A stretch of DNA of 64,000 bases from Cellulophaga sp. 20_2_10 (lineage in GTDB: Bacteria > Bacteroidota > Bacteroidia > Flavobacteriales > Flavobacteriaceae), in the NCBI RefSeq assembly GCF_023476645.1, contig NZ_JAMCOJ010000001.1:1-64000 (forward strand). Direction: 5' to 3'. The position numbers and the translations under genes are program-made. The notes beneath the pieces were generated by a model. The model worked only from the letters and a program-made list of their open reading frames with translations, searched no databases and was not told the DNA's origin. This document shows, piece after piece, positions 32,471-42,848 of this stretch (within the stretch, counting starts at the first letter, position 1; the number at the start of each line of letters is the position of its first letter).

Positions 32471-35400
32471 ATGATAGATTTAATAAAGAAGTTCTTTTTC
32501 TCTACGCGTTTAATGTCATTTCTATTTATTGCTTTTGCTACAGCAATGGCTCTAGGGACATTTATAGAAAGCTGGTATAGTACAGATACAGCAAGAATTT
32601 GGATATACAATACCGTTTGGTTCGAGGCTATAATGGCCTTTTTTGTAATTAACTTTATAGGTAATATTGCAAAATATAAATTATTACGTAAAGAAAAATG
32701 GGCTGTATTATTATTGCACCTTTCTTGGATATTTATCATAATTGGAGCCTTGGTAACAAGGTACATTAGTTTTGAAGGAATGATGCCTATACGTGAAGGG
32801 GATACCGAAAATGTATTTTATTCTGATAAAACTTATATTTCTACTATAGTTTATGGTGAAAAAGATGGTGTTAAAATGCAGAAGAAACAAGAATATCCTA
32901 TTCTTGTTACGGCAGAAGGTTTAATGTCTGACTTACCAATTCACACAAATTTTAATAAAACAGAGTATACTATAAATTATGCTGGTTTTATTGATGGTGC
33001 TAAAGAAGGTTTAATAATTGGTGATGAAGGTAAAAATTTTCTAAAAATAGTAGAATCTAGTACAGGCGGTCGTCATGATCATTATTTAGAAGAAGGAGTT
33101 GTACAAAGCATACATAACATTTTATTTGCGTTAAATAAGCCAACTAAAGGCGCTATTAACATTACAGCAACAGACTCTAGCTATACCATACAATCTCCTT
33201 TTGAAGGAACTTTTATGCGTATGGCAGATAGGTTAGAAGGTGGTGTTAAAAAAGATACCGTACAAAAATTACAATTACGTTCTTTATATCAATTGGCAGA
33301 CATGCAATTTGTAATGCCAGACTCTCTAGTGAAGGGGGAAAACGGAATTATTCGTATACCAGATGAAGAGCGCACCGAAAATATGGCAGATGCTTTAATC
33401 TTAGATGTTACTGTAAATGATAAAACGGTGCGTAAGAAATTATTAGGTTCTAAAGGGATGATGCAGTTTGCTGACCCTTTTAAAGTTGGTGATTTAGAAT
33501 TTAGATTGGCTTATGGTTCTAAAATATACCAATTGCCTTTTGGTATTAAATTAAATGATTTTTTAGCAGAAAAATATCCGGGCACAGAAAAAGGCTATGC
33601 ATCTTTTATGAGTAAAGTAACCATTGAAGATGAAAAACCATTTGATTATGATATTTTTATGAATCATATTTTAGACCATAAGGGATATCGCTTTTTCCAG
33701 GCTGGTTTTGATCCTGATGAGCAAGGAACTAAACTGTCTGTTAATCATGATCAATGGGGAACTTGGATTACTTACATTGGTTATTTTATGTTATATGCAG
33801 GTTTAATGGGTATTATGTTTTTTGGTAAAACAAGATTTAAAGACTTAGCGGTTTCTCTAGATAAGATTAAAGCTAAAAAAGCAAAACTTACATCTGTTTT
33901 AGTTTTAGGTGCATTATTAAGTTTTACTTCTCAAAATGTAAATGCACAAGAGCATAGTCCTGGAGATGGACATAACCATGCAGCAGTTCCTAGTAAAGAA
34001 GCTGTAGATTCTATAATTATTGCAACTGCAGTATCTAAAGATCACGCAGAGGAATTTGGCAAGTTGGTTATACAAGATGAAGGTGGACGGATGAAGCCTA
34101 TAAACACATTTACATCAGAATTACTGCGTAAATTAAGTTTAAAGGATAGATACTTAGGCTTATCATCAGATCAAGTATTTTTGTCAATGATGATGAATCA
34201 GCAATTATGGGCAAATACACACATTATTGCTATAGATAAAAAAGGTCAAAACGATAGTATTCGTAAAATAATTGGGGTTCCAGCCGGTCAGCGTTACGCT
34301 ACTTTAATGGACTTTTTTGATGAAAAACAAAGTTATAAATTAGATCCTTTTTTAAACGAGGCAACATCTACAAATAATCCAAATAAATTTCAGCAAGATT
34401 ATAAAGATGCAAATATTAGATTAGGTCTTTTAAATAGAGCTTTAAGTGGAGAAATAGTAAAAATATTTCCATTGCTAAATGAAGATAATAATAAATGGAT
34501 ATCTGCCTTAGAATATAGAAGCAATAGCGAACAATTTCCGGTACAAGATAGCTTGTATGGTAACTTTATACGAAATTCTGTTCCTTATTATATTATGTCT
34601 CTTCAAAAAGCAAGACAATCTGGTGATTATACAGAGGCAGATAAAATATTGGCAGCCTTTAAACAAAATCAGCTGAACAATGGTAAAGATGTATTGCCGT
34701 CAGAAACAAAAATAAAAACAGAAGTAATTTATAATAAGCTTAATATATTTAATGTATTATACAAGTCTTATGCCGTAGTTGGCTTATTGTTATTCTTTAT
34801 ACTTATTTTTCAAATCTTTAAAGATCGTAGTATTTGGCGAGTAGCTGTTTACTTTTTTAAAGGAACAATTTGGTTATTATTTTTATGGCATACAGCAGGT
34901 TTAATATTGCGTTGGTATATATCTGGACATGCACCTTGGAGTGATGCTTACGAGAGTATTATTTATGTAGGTTGGGCTACTTTAGGTATGGGCTTGTTAT
35001 TTGCGCGTAAAAGTAATTTAACAATTGCAGCTGCTACTTTTGTTACTGCTATGTTATTGTGGATTGCGCACCAAAACTGGGTAGACCCATCTATATCTAA
35101 CCTAGTGCCCGTTTTAGATAGTTATTGGTTAATGATACACGTTGCTGTAATTGTAGGTAGCTACGGTCCTTTAACTGTTGGGATGATTCTTGGTGTAACA
35201 TCATTAATATTAATCATGTTAACCAATAAAAAGAATAAAGCCCGTATGGATCTTAACTTAAAAGAGTTAACCATAATTAACGAGCTTGTATTAACCACAG
35301 GATTAGTAATGCTTACTATAGGTAACTTTTTAGGAGGTATGTGGGCTAACGAAAGTTGGGGACGTTATTGGGGCTGGGATCCTAAAGAAACTTGGGCATT

Positions 35401-35668
35401 GGTATCTATTATGATTTATGCCTTTGTTGTGCATATGAGAATAGTACCAGGTTTACGTAGTAGATGGCTTTTTAACTTTGCAAGTATTGTAGCTTTTGGA
35501 AGTATTATGATGACGTATTTTGGTGTAAACTTTTACTTAGCAGGTTTGCATAGTTACGCAAGTGGAGCGCAGGTAATTACACCAGTATTTATATGGTATA
35601 CAGTAGCGGGAGTAGTAGTACTTGGTGCGCTTAGTTTTTGGAGGTATAAAGTAAACTATTCTAAATAG
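32471..35668 (+). CDS. ccsBA: Fused cytochrome c biogenesis protein CcsBA
   Basis: System II haem export and haem-cytochrome c lyase as one 1065-aa chain. The N-terminal third is ResB/CcsB-like with TM segments at about residues 15-35, 45-65 and 80-97. A long periplasmic part precedes further TM helices (about 435-455). A second exported stretch with a His-rich start (HSPGDGHNHAA) follows, then the CcsA part with eight TM segments. The haem-handling WWD motif reads NESWGRYWGWDPKETWALV around residue 960-980. Fused forms are known in Bacteroides, Helicobacter and Wolinella. Confidence 0.96.
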   Translation: MIDLIKKFFFSTRLMSFLFIAFATAMALGTFIESWYSTDTARIWIYNTVWFEAIMAFFVINFIGNIAKYKLLRKEKWAVLLLHLSWIFIIIGALVTRYISFEGMMPIREGDTENVFYSDKTYISTIVYGEKDGVKMQKKQEYPILVTAEGLMSDLPIHTNFNKTEYTINYAGFIDGAKEGLIIGDEGKNFLKIVESSTGGRHDHYLEEGVVQSIHNILFALNKPTKGAINITATDSSYTIQSPFEGTFMRMADRLEGGVKKDTVQKLQLRSLYQLADMQFVMPDSLVKGENGIIRIPDEERTENMADALILDVTVNDKTVRKKLLGSKGMMQFADPFKVGDLEFRLAYGSKIYQLPFGIKLNDFLAEKYPGTEKGYASFMSKVTIEDEKPFDYDIFMNHILDHKGYRFFQAGFDPDEQGTKLSVNHDQWGTWITYIGYFMLYAGLMGIMFFGKTRFKDLAVSLDKIKAKKAKLTSVLVLGALLSFTSQNVNAQEHSPGDGHNHAAVPSKEAVDSIIIATAVSKDHAEEFGKLVIQDEGGRMKPINTFTSELLRKLSLKDRYLGLSSDQVFLSMMMNQQLWANTHIIAIDKKGQNDSIRKIIGVPAGQRYATLMDFFDEKQSYKLDPFLNEATSTNNPNKFQQDYKDANIRLGLLNRALSGEIVKIFPLLNEDNNKWISALEYRSNSEQFPVQDSLYGNFIRNSVPYYIMSLQKARQSGDYTEADKILAAFKQNQLNNGKDVLPSETKIKTEVIYNKLNIFNVLYKSYAVVGLLLFFILIFQIFKDRSIWRVAVYFFKGTIWLLFLWHTAGLILRWYISGHAPWSDAYESIIYVGWATLGMGLLFARKSNLTIAAATFVTAMLLWIAHQNWVDPSISNLVPVLDSYWLMIHVAVIVGSYGPLTVGMILGVTSLILIMLTNKKNKARMDLNLKELTIINELVLTTGLVMLTIGNFLGGMWANESWGRYWGWDPKETWALVSIMIYAFVVHMRIVPGLRSRWLFNFASIVAFGSIMMTYFGVNFYLAGLHSYASGAQVITPVFIWYTVAGVVVLGALSFWRYKVNYSK

Positions 35669-35669
35669 T

Positions 35670-36470
35670 TTACATACCACCGTTAGCTTTTAAATCCGTA
35701 AGACATTGTGCATCTAAAGTTGGTATTTTTCCTCCTGTTATAGAGTTTAAAAGACCTTCACCAGTTTCTGCTGTCCAATACATTAAACAATTGTCTACAT
35801 CACAATGTTTACCGTGAGCCGTGTCTTGGTGATTGGTTTGCATTGCAGTGCCAACGTTTACCAAGCCCAATAAATGGCCAAATTCGTGATTTAAAACGGT
35901 TGTAGATAATACAGTTCTGCTTGGAGATAAAGGTTTGTTGCCAAAGTTTTTTACGGTATTTTCAAAAATTGCAAAAGAGGTATTTTGGTAAGCAATTCCT
36001 AAAACGGAGTTGTTTTCTGTATTGCCAGCATACTTAGCATCTAAATAAATACCAAAAACAGCAACTTTATCACTCGTGTTATATTGAGTTCTTAAATTAT
36101 TTTCCATTGCTTTTATTTCATCAAGCGTGTAGGCAGATTTTGTAGGTACAGTAATTTCTTCAAGTCGAAACTCCCAACCCTTAGATTTGTTTAATCGATC
36201 TGTAACAAAAGCCTTAAAATTTTCTATGGTTTCTTCTGTGGGTTTGTAATCTTTTACATAAAAAATTTCGAAAATAGTAGATTTGTAGGTGGCATTGGCA
36301 AGTAAGTCGTTAGCGGAATCACCCACGTTTTTCCTGTTTCTATTTTTTATTTCTTCTGTAATAATACCAGTATTGTTTTGGTTAGAGGAGGAGTCAGATT
36401 CGCTATCTGTAGAGCAAGCAATACATAAGCTTGTAAGTAAAAGGCTGTAAACAGTTGTTTTAAAGTTCAT
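35670..36470 (-). CDS. Zinc metalloprotease lipoprotein (metzincin-like)
   Basis: A 266-aa lipoprotein (lipobox LCIAC, Cys18) with the zinc motif HEFGHLLGLVN near residue 195, its third ligand region in NHQDTAHGKHC and the Met-turn CLMYW. The Met-turn and HExxHxxG arrangement fit metzincin-type peptidases; Cys residues flank the site. ATG 36470 (MNFKTT) was chosen, since the six upstream codons begin with TTG. It converges on ccsBA with 1 nt between the stops. The substrate is unknown. Confidence 0.88.
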   Translation of the reverse strand: MNFKTTVYSLLLTSLCIACSTDSESDSSSNQNNTGIITEEIKNRNRKNVGDSANDLLANATYKSTIFEIFYVKDYKPTEETIENFKAFVTDRLNKSKGWEFRLEEITVPTKSAYTLDEIKAMENNLRTQYNTSDKVAVFGIYLDAKYAGNTENNSVLGIAYQNTSFAIFENTVKNFGNKPLSPSRTVLSTTVLNHEFGHLLGLVNVGTAMQTNHQDTAHGKHCDVDNCLMYWTAETGEGLLNSITGGKIPTLDAQCLTDLKANGGM

Positions 36471-36607
36471 TTGTTGTTCTTTATTCAATTTTTTGTAGTG
36501 TTGTTATATTTATATACGTCTATTAATGCAAAATGGTTTTGTTAGGTGGTTTAGGTTCTAAATTTGTAACTTTGGTTAGAAGACTAAATTTAAAAAAGTA
36601 GAATAAG

Positions 36608-37759
36608 ATGAAACACTCTAAAGCAGGATTAAACACAATATGTACGCATACAGGAGAAGTAGAAGATAAACAGTTTAAAGGTGCTGTATCTCCGCTTTTT
36701 ATGAGTTCTTCTTATGCTTTTGAAGGTGTAGATGTTAAGCGCTACCCTAGATATTTTAATACGCCTAACCAAGAGGCTTTGTGTAAAAAAGTAGCAGCAT
36801 TAGAGCATACAGAAGCCGGATTAATTTTTGGTAGTGGAATGGCGGCAGTAAGCACATCATTATTGGCTTTTTTACGTGCTGGTGACCATGTTGTATTGCA
36901 GAACACATTATATGGCGGTACGTACAATTTAATACAAGAAGAATTTTCAAAATTTGGAATAGAATACTCTTTAACAGACGGTTTAAAGTCAGAAGATTTT
37001 GAAGCCAAAATAAAAGATAATACCAAGGTGATTTATATAGAAACGCCATCTAACCCTTTGCTTACTATTACAGACTTAAAGGCGGTTGCTAATTTGGCTA
37101 AAAAACACAATTTGGTGTCTATGATAGATAATACTTTTGCCAGTCCTGTAAATCAAAATCCAATAGATTTTGGAATTGATATAGTAATACATAGTGCCAC
37201 AAAATATATGGGAGGCCATTCTGATATTTGTGCCGGAGCCGTAGCATCTTCTGCGGAAAATATAGATAGGATTTTTCAATTAGCAAAGAATTTTGGTGGT
37301 AGTTTAAGTGACTATACAGTTTGGTTGTTAGAACGTAGTATGAAAACTATGGGAATTAGGGTAAAAGCCCAGAATGAAAATGCGCAAAAAATGGCAGAAT
37401 ATTTACACCAAAATAAAGATGTAGAAATGGTGTATTATCCTGGTTTAAAGTCGCATCCAGATCATGAGTTGGCAAAATCGCAAATGAAAGGTTTTGGAGG
37501 TATGTTATCTTTTGAACTTAAGAACGACATAGATGCTATGGATTTCCAGAATGCACTTGAACTTATAAAACCATCTATGAGTTTGGCAGGAGTAGAGAGT
37601 ACTGTGTTATCGCCAACACAAACTTCTCATGCCTTATTAAGTGCAGAAGAAAGAAAAAAACAAGGTATAAAAGATGGTTTAATACGTTTTTCTGTTGGTA
37701 TAGAAGAAGTAGAAGATTTAATAGCAGATATAGAACAAGCATTGACTAAAGTAAAATAG
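36608..37759 (+). CDS. Trans-sulfuration PLP enzyme (cystathionine gamma-synthase / methionine gamma-lyase type)
   Basis: A 383-aa Cys/Met-metabolism PLP enzyme. The cofactor Lys lies in IHSATKYMGGHSD, and the phosphate-binding FGSGMAAVSTSLLAFL and TPSNPLLTITDL are present, as is the C-terminal TVLSPTQTSHALLS. The exact reaction (gamma-synthase, gamma-lyase or beta-lyase) cannot be read from the motifs. It lies 12 nt upstream of bshB1, so it may provide cysteine for bacillithiol. A TAACTTTG box sits at 36567-36574, with a distant TTTG at 36538. Confidence 0.92.
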   Translation: MKHSKAGLNTICTHTGEVEDKQFKGAVSPLFMSSSYAFEGVDVKRYPRYFNTPNQEALCKKVAALEHTEAGLIFGSGMAAVSTSLLAFLRAGDHVVLQNTLYGGTYNLIQEEFSKFGIEYSLTDGLKSEDFEAKIKDNTKVIYIETPSNPLLTITDLKAVANLAKKHNLVSMIDNTFASPVNQNPIDFGIDIVIHSATKYMGGHSDICAGAVASSAENIDRIFQLAKNFGGSLSDYTVWLLERSMKTMGIRVKAQNENAQKMAEYLHQNKDVEMVYYPGLKSHPDHELAKSQMKGFGGMLSFELKNDIDAMDFQNALELIKPSMSLAGVESTVLSPTQTSHALLSAEERKKQGIKDGLIRFSVGIEEVEDLIADIEQALTKVK

Positions 37760-37771
37760 ATTAGAGCAGAA

Positions 37772-38488
37772 ATGAAATTAGATATATTGGTTTTTGGGGC
37801 ACACCCAGATGATGCAGAATTAGGAGCAGGAGCTACAATAGCAAAAGAAATTGCTAACGGCAAAAAAGTAGGAATTGTAGATTTAACCAGAGGTGAGTTG
37901 GGTACTAGAGGTACAGCACAAACAAGAGATGAGGAAGCTACAGAAGCAGCAAAGATTTTAGGTGTTACTGTTAGAGAAAATTTAGCTTTTGAAGATGGTT
38001 TTTTTGTGAATGATAGAGCACATCAAATAGAGATAATAAAAATGATACGTAAGTATCAGCCAGAAATTGTGTTATGTAATGCTATTGATGATAGGCATAT
38101 TGACCATGGAAAAGGAAGCAAATTAGTTAGTGATGCTTGTTTTTTAAGTGGTTTATTAAAAATTGAAACAGAAGTAGAAGGGGAGTCTCAAGAACAATGG
38201 AGACCAAAACACGTGTACCATTACATACAATGGAAAAATATAGAGCCAGACTTTGTTGTAGATGTTACTGGTTTTATAGCTATTAAGGTAAAATCTGTTT
38301 TGGCATACAAAACGCAATTTTACGATACAAACAGTACAGCTCCAAAAACACCAATAACGAGTCAGAATTTTTTAGACAGTGTAACGTATAGAGCTCAAGA
38401 TTTAGGACGTTTAATAGGAGTAGACCACGCAGAAGGCTTTACTGTAGAACGTTTTGTAGCGGTAAATAGTTTAGATGATTTAATCTAG
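37772..38488 (+). CDS. bshB1: Bacillithiol biosynthesis deacetylase BshB1
   Basis: Zinc hydrolase that removes the acetyl group from GlcNAc-malate in bacillithiol synthesis. 238 aa. The PIG-L zinc motif is VFGAHPDDAELGAG at residue 7; the third ligand is in DRHIDHGKGS, and ELGTRGTAQTRDEEATEAA is a BshB1 signature. The C-terminal VDHAEGFTVERFVA is also typical. It follows the trans-sulfuration gene by 12 nt, supporting a joint role in low-molecular-weight thiol supply. bshA and bshC are not in the window. Confidence 0.95.
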   Translation: MKLDILVFGAHPDDAELGAGATIAKEIANGKKVGIVDLTRGELGTRGTAQTRDEEATEAAKILGVTVRENLAFEDGFFVNDRAHQIEIIKMIRKYQPEIVLCNAIDDRHIDHGKGSKLVSDACFLSGLLKIETEVEGESQEQWRPKHVYHYIQWKNIEPDFVVDVTGFIAIKVKSVLAYKTQFYDTNSTAPKTPITSQNFLDSVTYRAQDLGRLIGVDHAEGFTVERFVAVNSLDDLI

Positions 38489-38491
38489 CGA

Positions 38492-40543
38492 TTACGCTTC
38501 TTTAGGTAGTTCAAAATAAAATGTACTGCCAATACCTAAGGTACTTTCTACCCAGATGGTACCTTGGTTATTGGTAATCATTTCTTTGCACAAAGGTAAT
38601 CCTAAACCAGTACCTTTTTCATTGTTAGTACCGTATGAAACTGACATTGTACTATCGTTAGAAAATATTTTATCTATTAATTCTGGCTTAATACCAATAC
38701 CTGTGTCTTTTACACTAATAATCCAGGTTTTTTCAGTTTCTTGGGCGTCTATACTAATAGATCCTTTGGTTTTTGTGAATTTAATAGCATTGCTAAGCAA
38801 ATTACGTATTACTACACTCATTTGATTCTTATCTGCCCAAATAACAGTATTCTCATTAATATTGTTGCTAATACTTATCTCCTTTTTATCTGCCAGTTCT
38901 TTTAATAAACTAATATTGTTCTTCGTTAAACTATAAATTTTAGCTTTGCTAGGAGATGTAGAACCTCCATTCATTTGGGTTCTACTCCAGGAAAGTAAAT
39001 TGGTTAATGTAAAAAATAATGCATCAACATCACTTTTTAACTTAGGTATAAATCGTAAAAAATCTTCTGCTTCTACATCTTTAGAAACAAACATATCTAA
39101 AAGGCTTTGTAGTGCGGCAATAGGGTTTCTTAAATCGTGACCAATAATAGAAAATAGTTTATCTTTTGTTTTGTTGATATTTTCTAACTCAATTTCTCTT
39201 TTCTTTAGAGTTTCTGTTTGCGTTATTAATTGGTCGTATAATCTTTTTCTGGTATTTCCCTGTAATTTAATAAGTAGTAATATAAAACTTAGAATAACTA
39301 AGGCGGCAATGGCTAAGTATAAATAGTTTTGATGTTTGTCTATCTCTTTTTTTACGCTTTCTTGGGCTTCTCTCTTATCTCTTTCGTACTCCGTTCTTGT
39401 TTTTAAGACACCTAGACTATTGGAATTTTCTCTTTTCAATATAGAATCAGAAATGCTTTTAAATTTCTCTAAATTCTCTAGAGCAAGTTCAGGTTTGTTA
39501 CTTTTTTTATAAATAAGATAAAGTGTGTTGTAAGATTCTTCAGCTTCTTCTAATAATTTTAATCTTTGGGATATTACAATTGCTTTATTTGCGTTTTCTT
39601 CTGCTTCTTTTATTTGATTAAGACTAAGATGGGCTTTTGCTCTGGCATTATATAATGACATTACGGTTCGGTCATCTGTTATCTCTTTTAAAATATCTTC
39701 GCTATTATTTAGCCATTTAAAAGCTAAGTCGGGACGATTTTGCTTAATTAAAATTCGTGCTTTATTAATATAACAATAGGCCAGCCACTCTTTGTAGTTT
39801 TCCTTTTGAAAAGTTTCAATACTACTGTTAATATATTTTGTAGCTAAGTCTAGTTGGTTGGTTCTTATGTAGATATCAGATATATTAGCTTTTGTCTCTG
39901 CAATATAGACTGGATTTCCTATTTTTAAATTTAGTTCTTGAACTTCTTTGTATAGTTCAAGGCTTTGTTTGTAATCTTTTTGAGATGCGTATAAGCTCGC
40001 TGTGTTATCCTTTATAAAGGAAAGTAGTTTTAAATTTCCATCTTTTTCCGCAATATCAGATCCTTCTAAATATGCTTTAAGGGCATCACTGCTTCTGCCG
40101 AGATAGGAATATTCTGCGCCTAATTGATTTAATATGTTTATTTGACCCTTAATGTATTTAGCTTTTTTTGCTAACTTCAATGCCTCTTCTAATTGTTGCA
40201 TTGCTAAATTTGGATTTCCTTGGTAAGAGCTATGATAGGCAAAACCAGATAAAGCTTTTGCTTTACCTATATCGTAATTAATATTGTTACTTAGTTTGTA
40301 TACTTTTTCTGAAATAGATTTAAGGCTATCAATGTTCTCGTACTGATAAAAAGTACCAAGAGTATAAAGTATATCTATGTAATCTTGTTTGCCTTTTTTG
40401 GAATCTAGGTTTGTTTCAGCTTTTTTAACCAAAGAACGAATACTATCAATTTTAGTCTGTGAGTGACCATAAAACGCACAGAAAAAAAATACAATAAGGG
40501 TATATTTTATTTTTCTTTTATTCTCAGATAAACGGTTGGTCAT
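38492..40543 (-). CDS. TPR sensor histidine kinase 1
   Basis: A 683-aa kinase and first of three tandem paralogues. N-terminal hydrophobic segment (residues 12-28), then about seven TPR-type helical repeats in the periplasm (residues 50-390), one TM near 403-425, a short coiled coil, the DHp helix with His469 in FSIIGHDLRNPIA, and an ATPase domain with NLLSNAIKF, DTGIGI and GTGLGLPL. No receiver domain. All catalytic boxes are intact. The DHp core is almost identical to that of the next paralogue. No response regulator lies nearby. Confidence 0.93.
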   Translation of the reverse strand: MTNRLSENKRKIKYTLIVFFFCAFYGHSQTKIDSIRSLVKKAETNLDSKKGKQDYIDILYTLGTFYQYENIDSLKSISEKVYKLSNNINYDIGKAKALSGFAYHSSYQGNPNLAMQQLEEALKLAKKAKYIKGQINILNQLGAEYSYLGRSSDALKAYLEGSDIAEKDGNLKLLSFIKDNTASLYASQKDYKQSLELYKEVQELNLKIGNPVYIAETKANISDIYIRTNQLDLATKYINSSIETFQKENYKEWLAYCYINKARILIKQNRPDLAFKWLNNSEDILKEITDDRTVMSLYNARAKAHLSLNQIKEAEENANKAIVISQRLKLLEEAEESYNTLYLIYKKSNKPELALENLEKFKSISDSILKRENSNSLGVLKTRTEYERDKREAQESVKKEIDKHQNYLYLAIAALVILSFILLLIKLQGNTRKRLYDQLITQTETLKKREIELENINKTKDKLFSIIGHDLRNPIAALQSLLDMFVSKDVEAEDFLRFIPKLKSDVDALFFTLTNLLSWSRTQMNGGSTSPSKAKIYSLTKNNISLLKELADKKEISISNNINENTVIWADKNQMSVVIRNLLSNAIKFTKTKGSISIDAQETEKTWIISVKDTGIGIKPELIDKIFSNDSTMSVSYGTNNEKGTGLGLPLCKEMITNNQGTIWVESTLGIGSTFYFELPKEA

Positions 40544-40675
40544 ATTATATGTAGAAAAAATTAAATAGCATTACAAGATATTGATAACTAAAGAATTTAA
40601 CAAGTAAATTTAGTAAAATGAATTGTATGTGCTTTTTAGGATGAAAAACTATTAAAAATGTAATTTTTAGTAGTT

Positions 40676-42739
40676 TTAATTTAAATTTTCATAATATTCA
40701 TTATCCTTAGGAATTGTAAAATAAAAACTAGTTCCTTTTTCTAATGTGCTTTCTGCCCAAATTGTTCCTTTGTTATTGGTAATCATTTCTTTGCAAAGCG
40801 GTAGCCCTAGGCCTGTTCCTTTTTCGTTGTTTGTGCCGTAAGAAACCGCTATAGAGTTGTCATAAGAAAATAGATTATCTAGTAGACTTGGTTTTATGCC
40901 AATTCCGGTATCTTTAATGATAACAATCCAGTTTGTCTTGGTTTCTTTAGAGCTTATAGTAATAGTGCCATTTTGCTTGGTGAATTTAATAGCATTGCTA
41001 AGTAAGTTACGTATAACAACGCTCATTTGATTTTCGTCTGCCCAAACAAAAACTTTTGTATCCATATTGTTAATTATGGAAATATTTTTAAATTCGGCTA
41101 ATTCAGCAAGCAAATTAGTGTTTTCCTTTGCTATTTTAAAAAGGTTGGTTAGGGTAGGCGTGGTAGAACCACCATTCATTTGTGTTTTACTCCAAGATAG
41201 TAGGTTTGTTAGTGTAAAAAATAGCGCATCAACATCTCCCTTTAATTTAGGTATAAAACTTAAAAAATCTTCTGCTTCTACATCTTTAGAAACAAACATA
41301 TCTAATAGACTTTGTAGTGCGGCAATAGGGTTTCTTAAATCGTGTCCAATTATAGAGAATAACTTGTCTTTTGTTTTATTTATAGTTTCTAACTCGGCTT
41401 CTCTCTTTTTTAATATATTAGTTTGTTCTATTAATTGTTTGTATAGCTTTTTTCTGGTATTTGCTTGCACCTTAATAAGTAAAAGAATAAAAATTAAGAT
41501 AGCTGATGCAATTATAGAAGCATATAAATAGTTTTGATGTTTTTCTAGTTCTTTCTTTACTAATGCTTCTGCTTCTTTTTTCTCTCTCTCGTATTCGGTT
41601 CGGGTTTTTAAGGCACCAAGGCTATTTGTGTTTTCTTTCTTTAGAATAGAGTCAGATATACTTTTGTATTTTTCTAAATTTTTTAGAGCTAACTCTGTTT
41701 CTCCGCTTTTTTTATAGGTAAGGTATAGCGTGTTGTAAGAATCTTCAGTTTCTTCTAATAAGCTTAATCTATTAGATAGTTCTATGGATTTCCAAGCAAA
41801 ACTCTCTGCTTTGTTAATATTATTTAAACTTAAGTAAGCTTTAGCTTTAGTATTGTATAAAGATATTAGTGTTCTATCATCAGTCAATTCTTTTAAGATG
41901 TCTTCACTTATATCTAACCATTTTAGAGCTAGTTTTGGCTCGTTTTGCTTAATTAGAATTCTTGCTTTGTTTATGTAGCAATAAGATAACCAACCCTTGT
42001 CATTTACTTTTTCAAAAGCTTTAATGCTAAAGTCTAAGTATTCCGTTGCTATGTCTAATTGATTTGTTTTAATATAAATATCAGATATATTCGCATTTGT
42101 TTCTGCAGTAAATAAGGGATGGTTTATTTTCTTATTTAAAGCTTCTACCTCTTTGTATATTTCTAGACTTTGTTTATAGTCTTTTTGTGACGCATAGAGA
42201 CTCGCTGTATTGTCTTTTATAAGAGATAGTGTTTCTATATTGTTCGATTCTATAGCAAGATCTGTTGCTTTTAAATATGCTTTTAGTGCATCTCCGTTTT
42301 GACCTATATAAGAATACTCTGTGCCAATCTGATTAAGAATGTCTATTTGGAGATTTTTTTCCCCCACTTTTTTTGCTTTTTGTAAAGCTTGTTTTAATTG
42401 CCGTAAAGCTAAATCTGAATTACCTTGGTAAGAACTATAATAGGATAAGATTGATAGAGCATCCGATATACCCTTATCATAGGATATAGTTTTACTCAAT
42501 TTTAACGCTTTATCTGCTATTACTTTTAAACTATCAATATTTTCATATTGATAGTGGCTCGCTAAATACACTAATAAATCTATATAATACTCCTTTTGAT
42601 CTTTTGTTTCTACTTGTTTTTCTGCGGCAACTACTAATTTTCTTATACTATCTACTTTGGCTTGGGAGTAGCTAAGTTGTGTAAATAGAAAAAGAAATAC
42701 AAGTATAAACGTTATGTTGCTATATGGTTGGTTATTCAT
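40676..42739 (-). CDS. TPR sensor histidine kinase 2
   Basis: A 687-aa close paralogue of the preceding kinase with the same order: signal-like helix, TPR helices (for example GNSDLALRQLKQALQKAKK), TM near 405-425, DHp with His466 in FSIIGHDLRNPIA, and ATPase boxes NLLSNAIKF, DTGIGI, GTGLGLPL. The TPR part differs by many substitutions whereas the DHp helix is nearly the same, so the two may share one partner regulator. A 132-nt gap separates it from kinase 1 and 109 nt from kinase 3. Confidence 0.93.
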   Translation of the reverse strand: MNNQPYSNITFILVFLFLFTQLSYSQAKVDSIRKLVVAAEKQVETKDQKEYYIDLLVYLASHYQYENIDSLKVIADKALKLSKTISYDKGISDALSILSYYSSYQGNSDLALRQLKQALQKAKKVGEKNLQIDILNQIGTEYSYIGQNGDALKAYLKATDLAIESNNIETLSLIKDNTASLYASQKDYKQSLEIYKEVEALNKKINHPLFTAETNANISDIYIKTNQLDIATEYLDFSIKAFEKVNDKGWLSYCYINKARILIKQNEPKLALKWLDISEDILKELTDDRTLISLYNTKAKAYLSLNNINKAESFAWKSIELSNRLSLLEETEDSYNTLYLTYKKSGETELALKNLEKYKSISDSILKKENTNSLGALKTRTEYEREKKEAEALVKKELEKHQNYLYASIIASAILIFILLLIKVQANTRKKLYKQLIEQTNILKKREAELETINKTKDKLFSIIGHDLRNPIAALQSLLDMFVSKDVEAEDFLSFIPKLKGDVDALFFTLTNLLSWSKTQMNGGSTTPTLTNLFKIAKENTNLLAELAEFKNISIINNMDTKVFVWADENQMSVVIRNLLSNAIKFTKQNGTITISSKETKTNWIVIIKDTGIGIKPSLLDNLFSYDNSIAVSYGTNNEKGTGLGLPLCKEMITNNKGTIWAESTLEKGTSFYFTIPKDNEYYENLN

Positions 42740-42848
42740 AGGTTGGTTGGGACAATGATGGGATACTACAAGGTAGACATAACTTAAGATTTGAGCAAGT
42801 TATTTTAATCAAAAAAATATGTCTTGCAATTTATAAAATGTATAGTTT

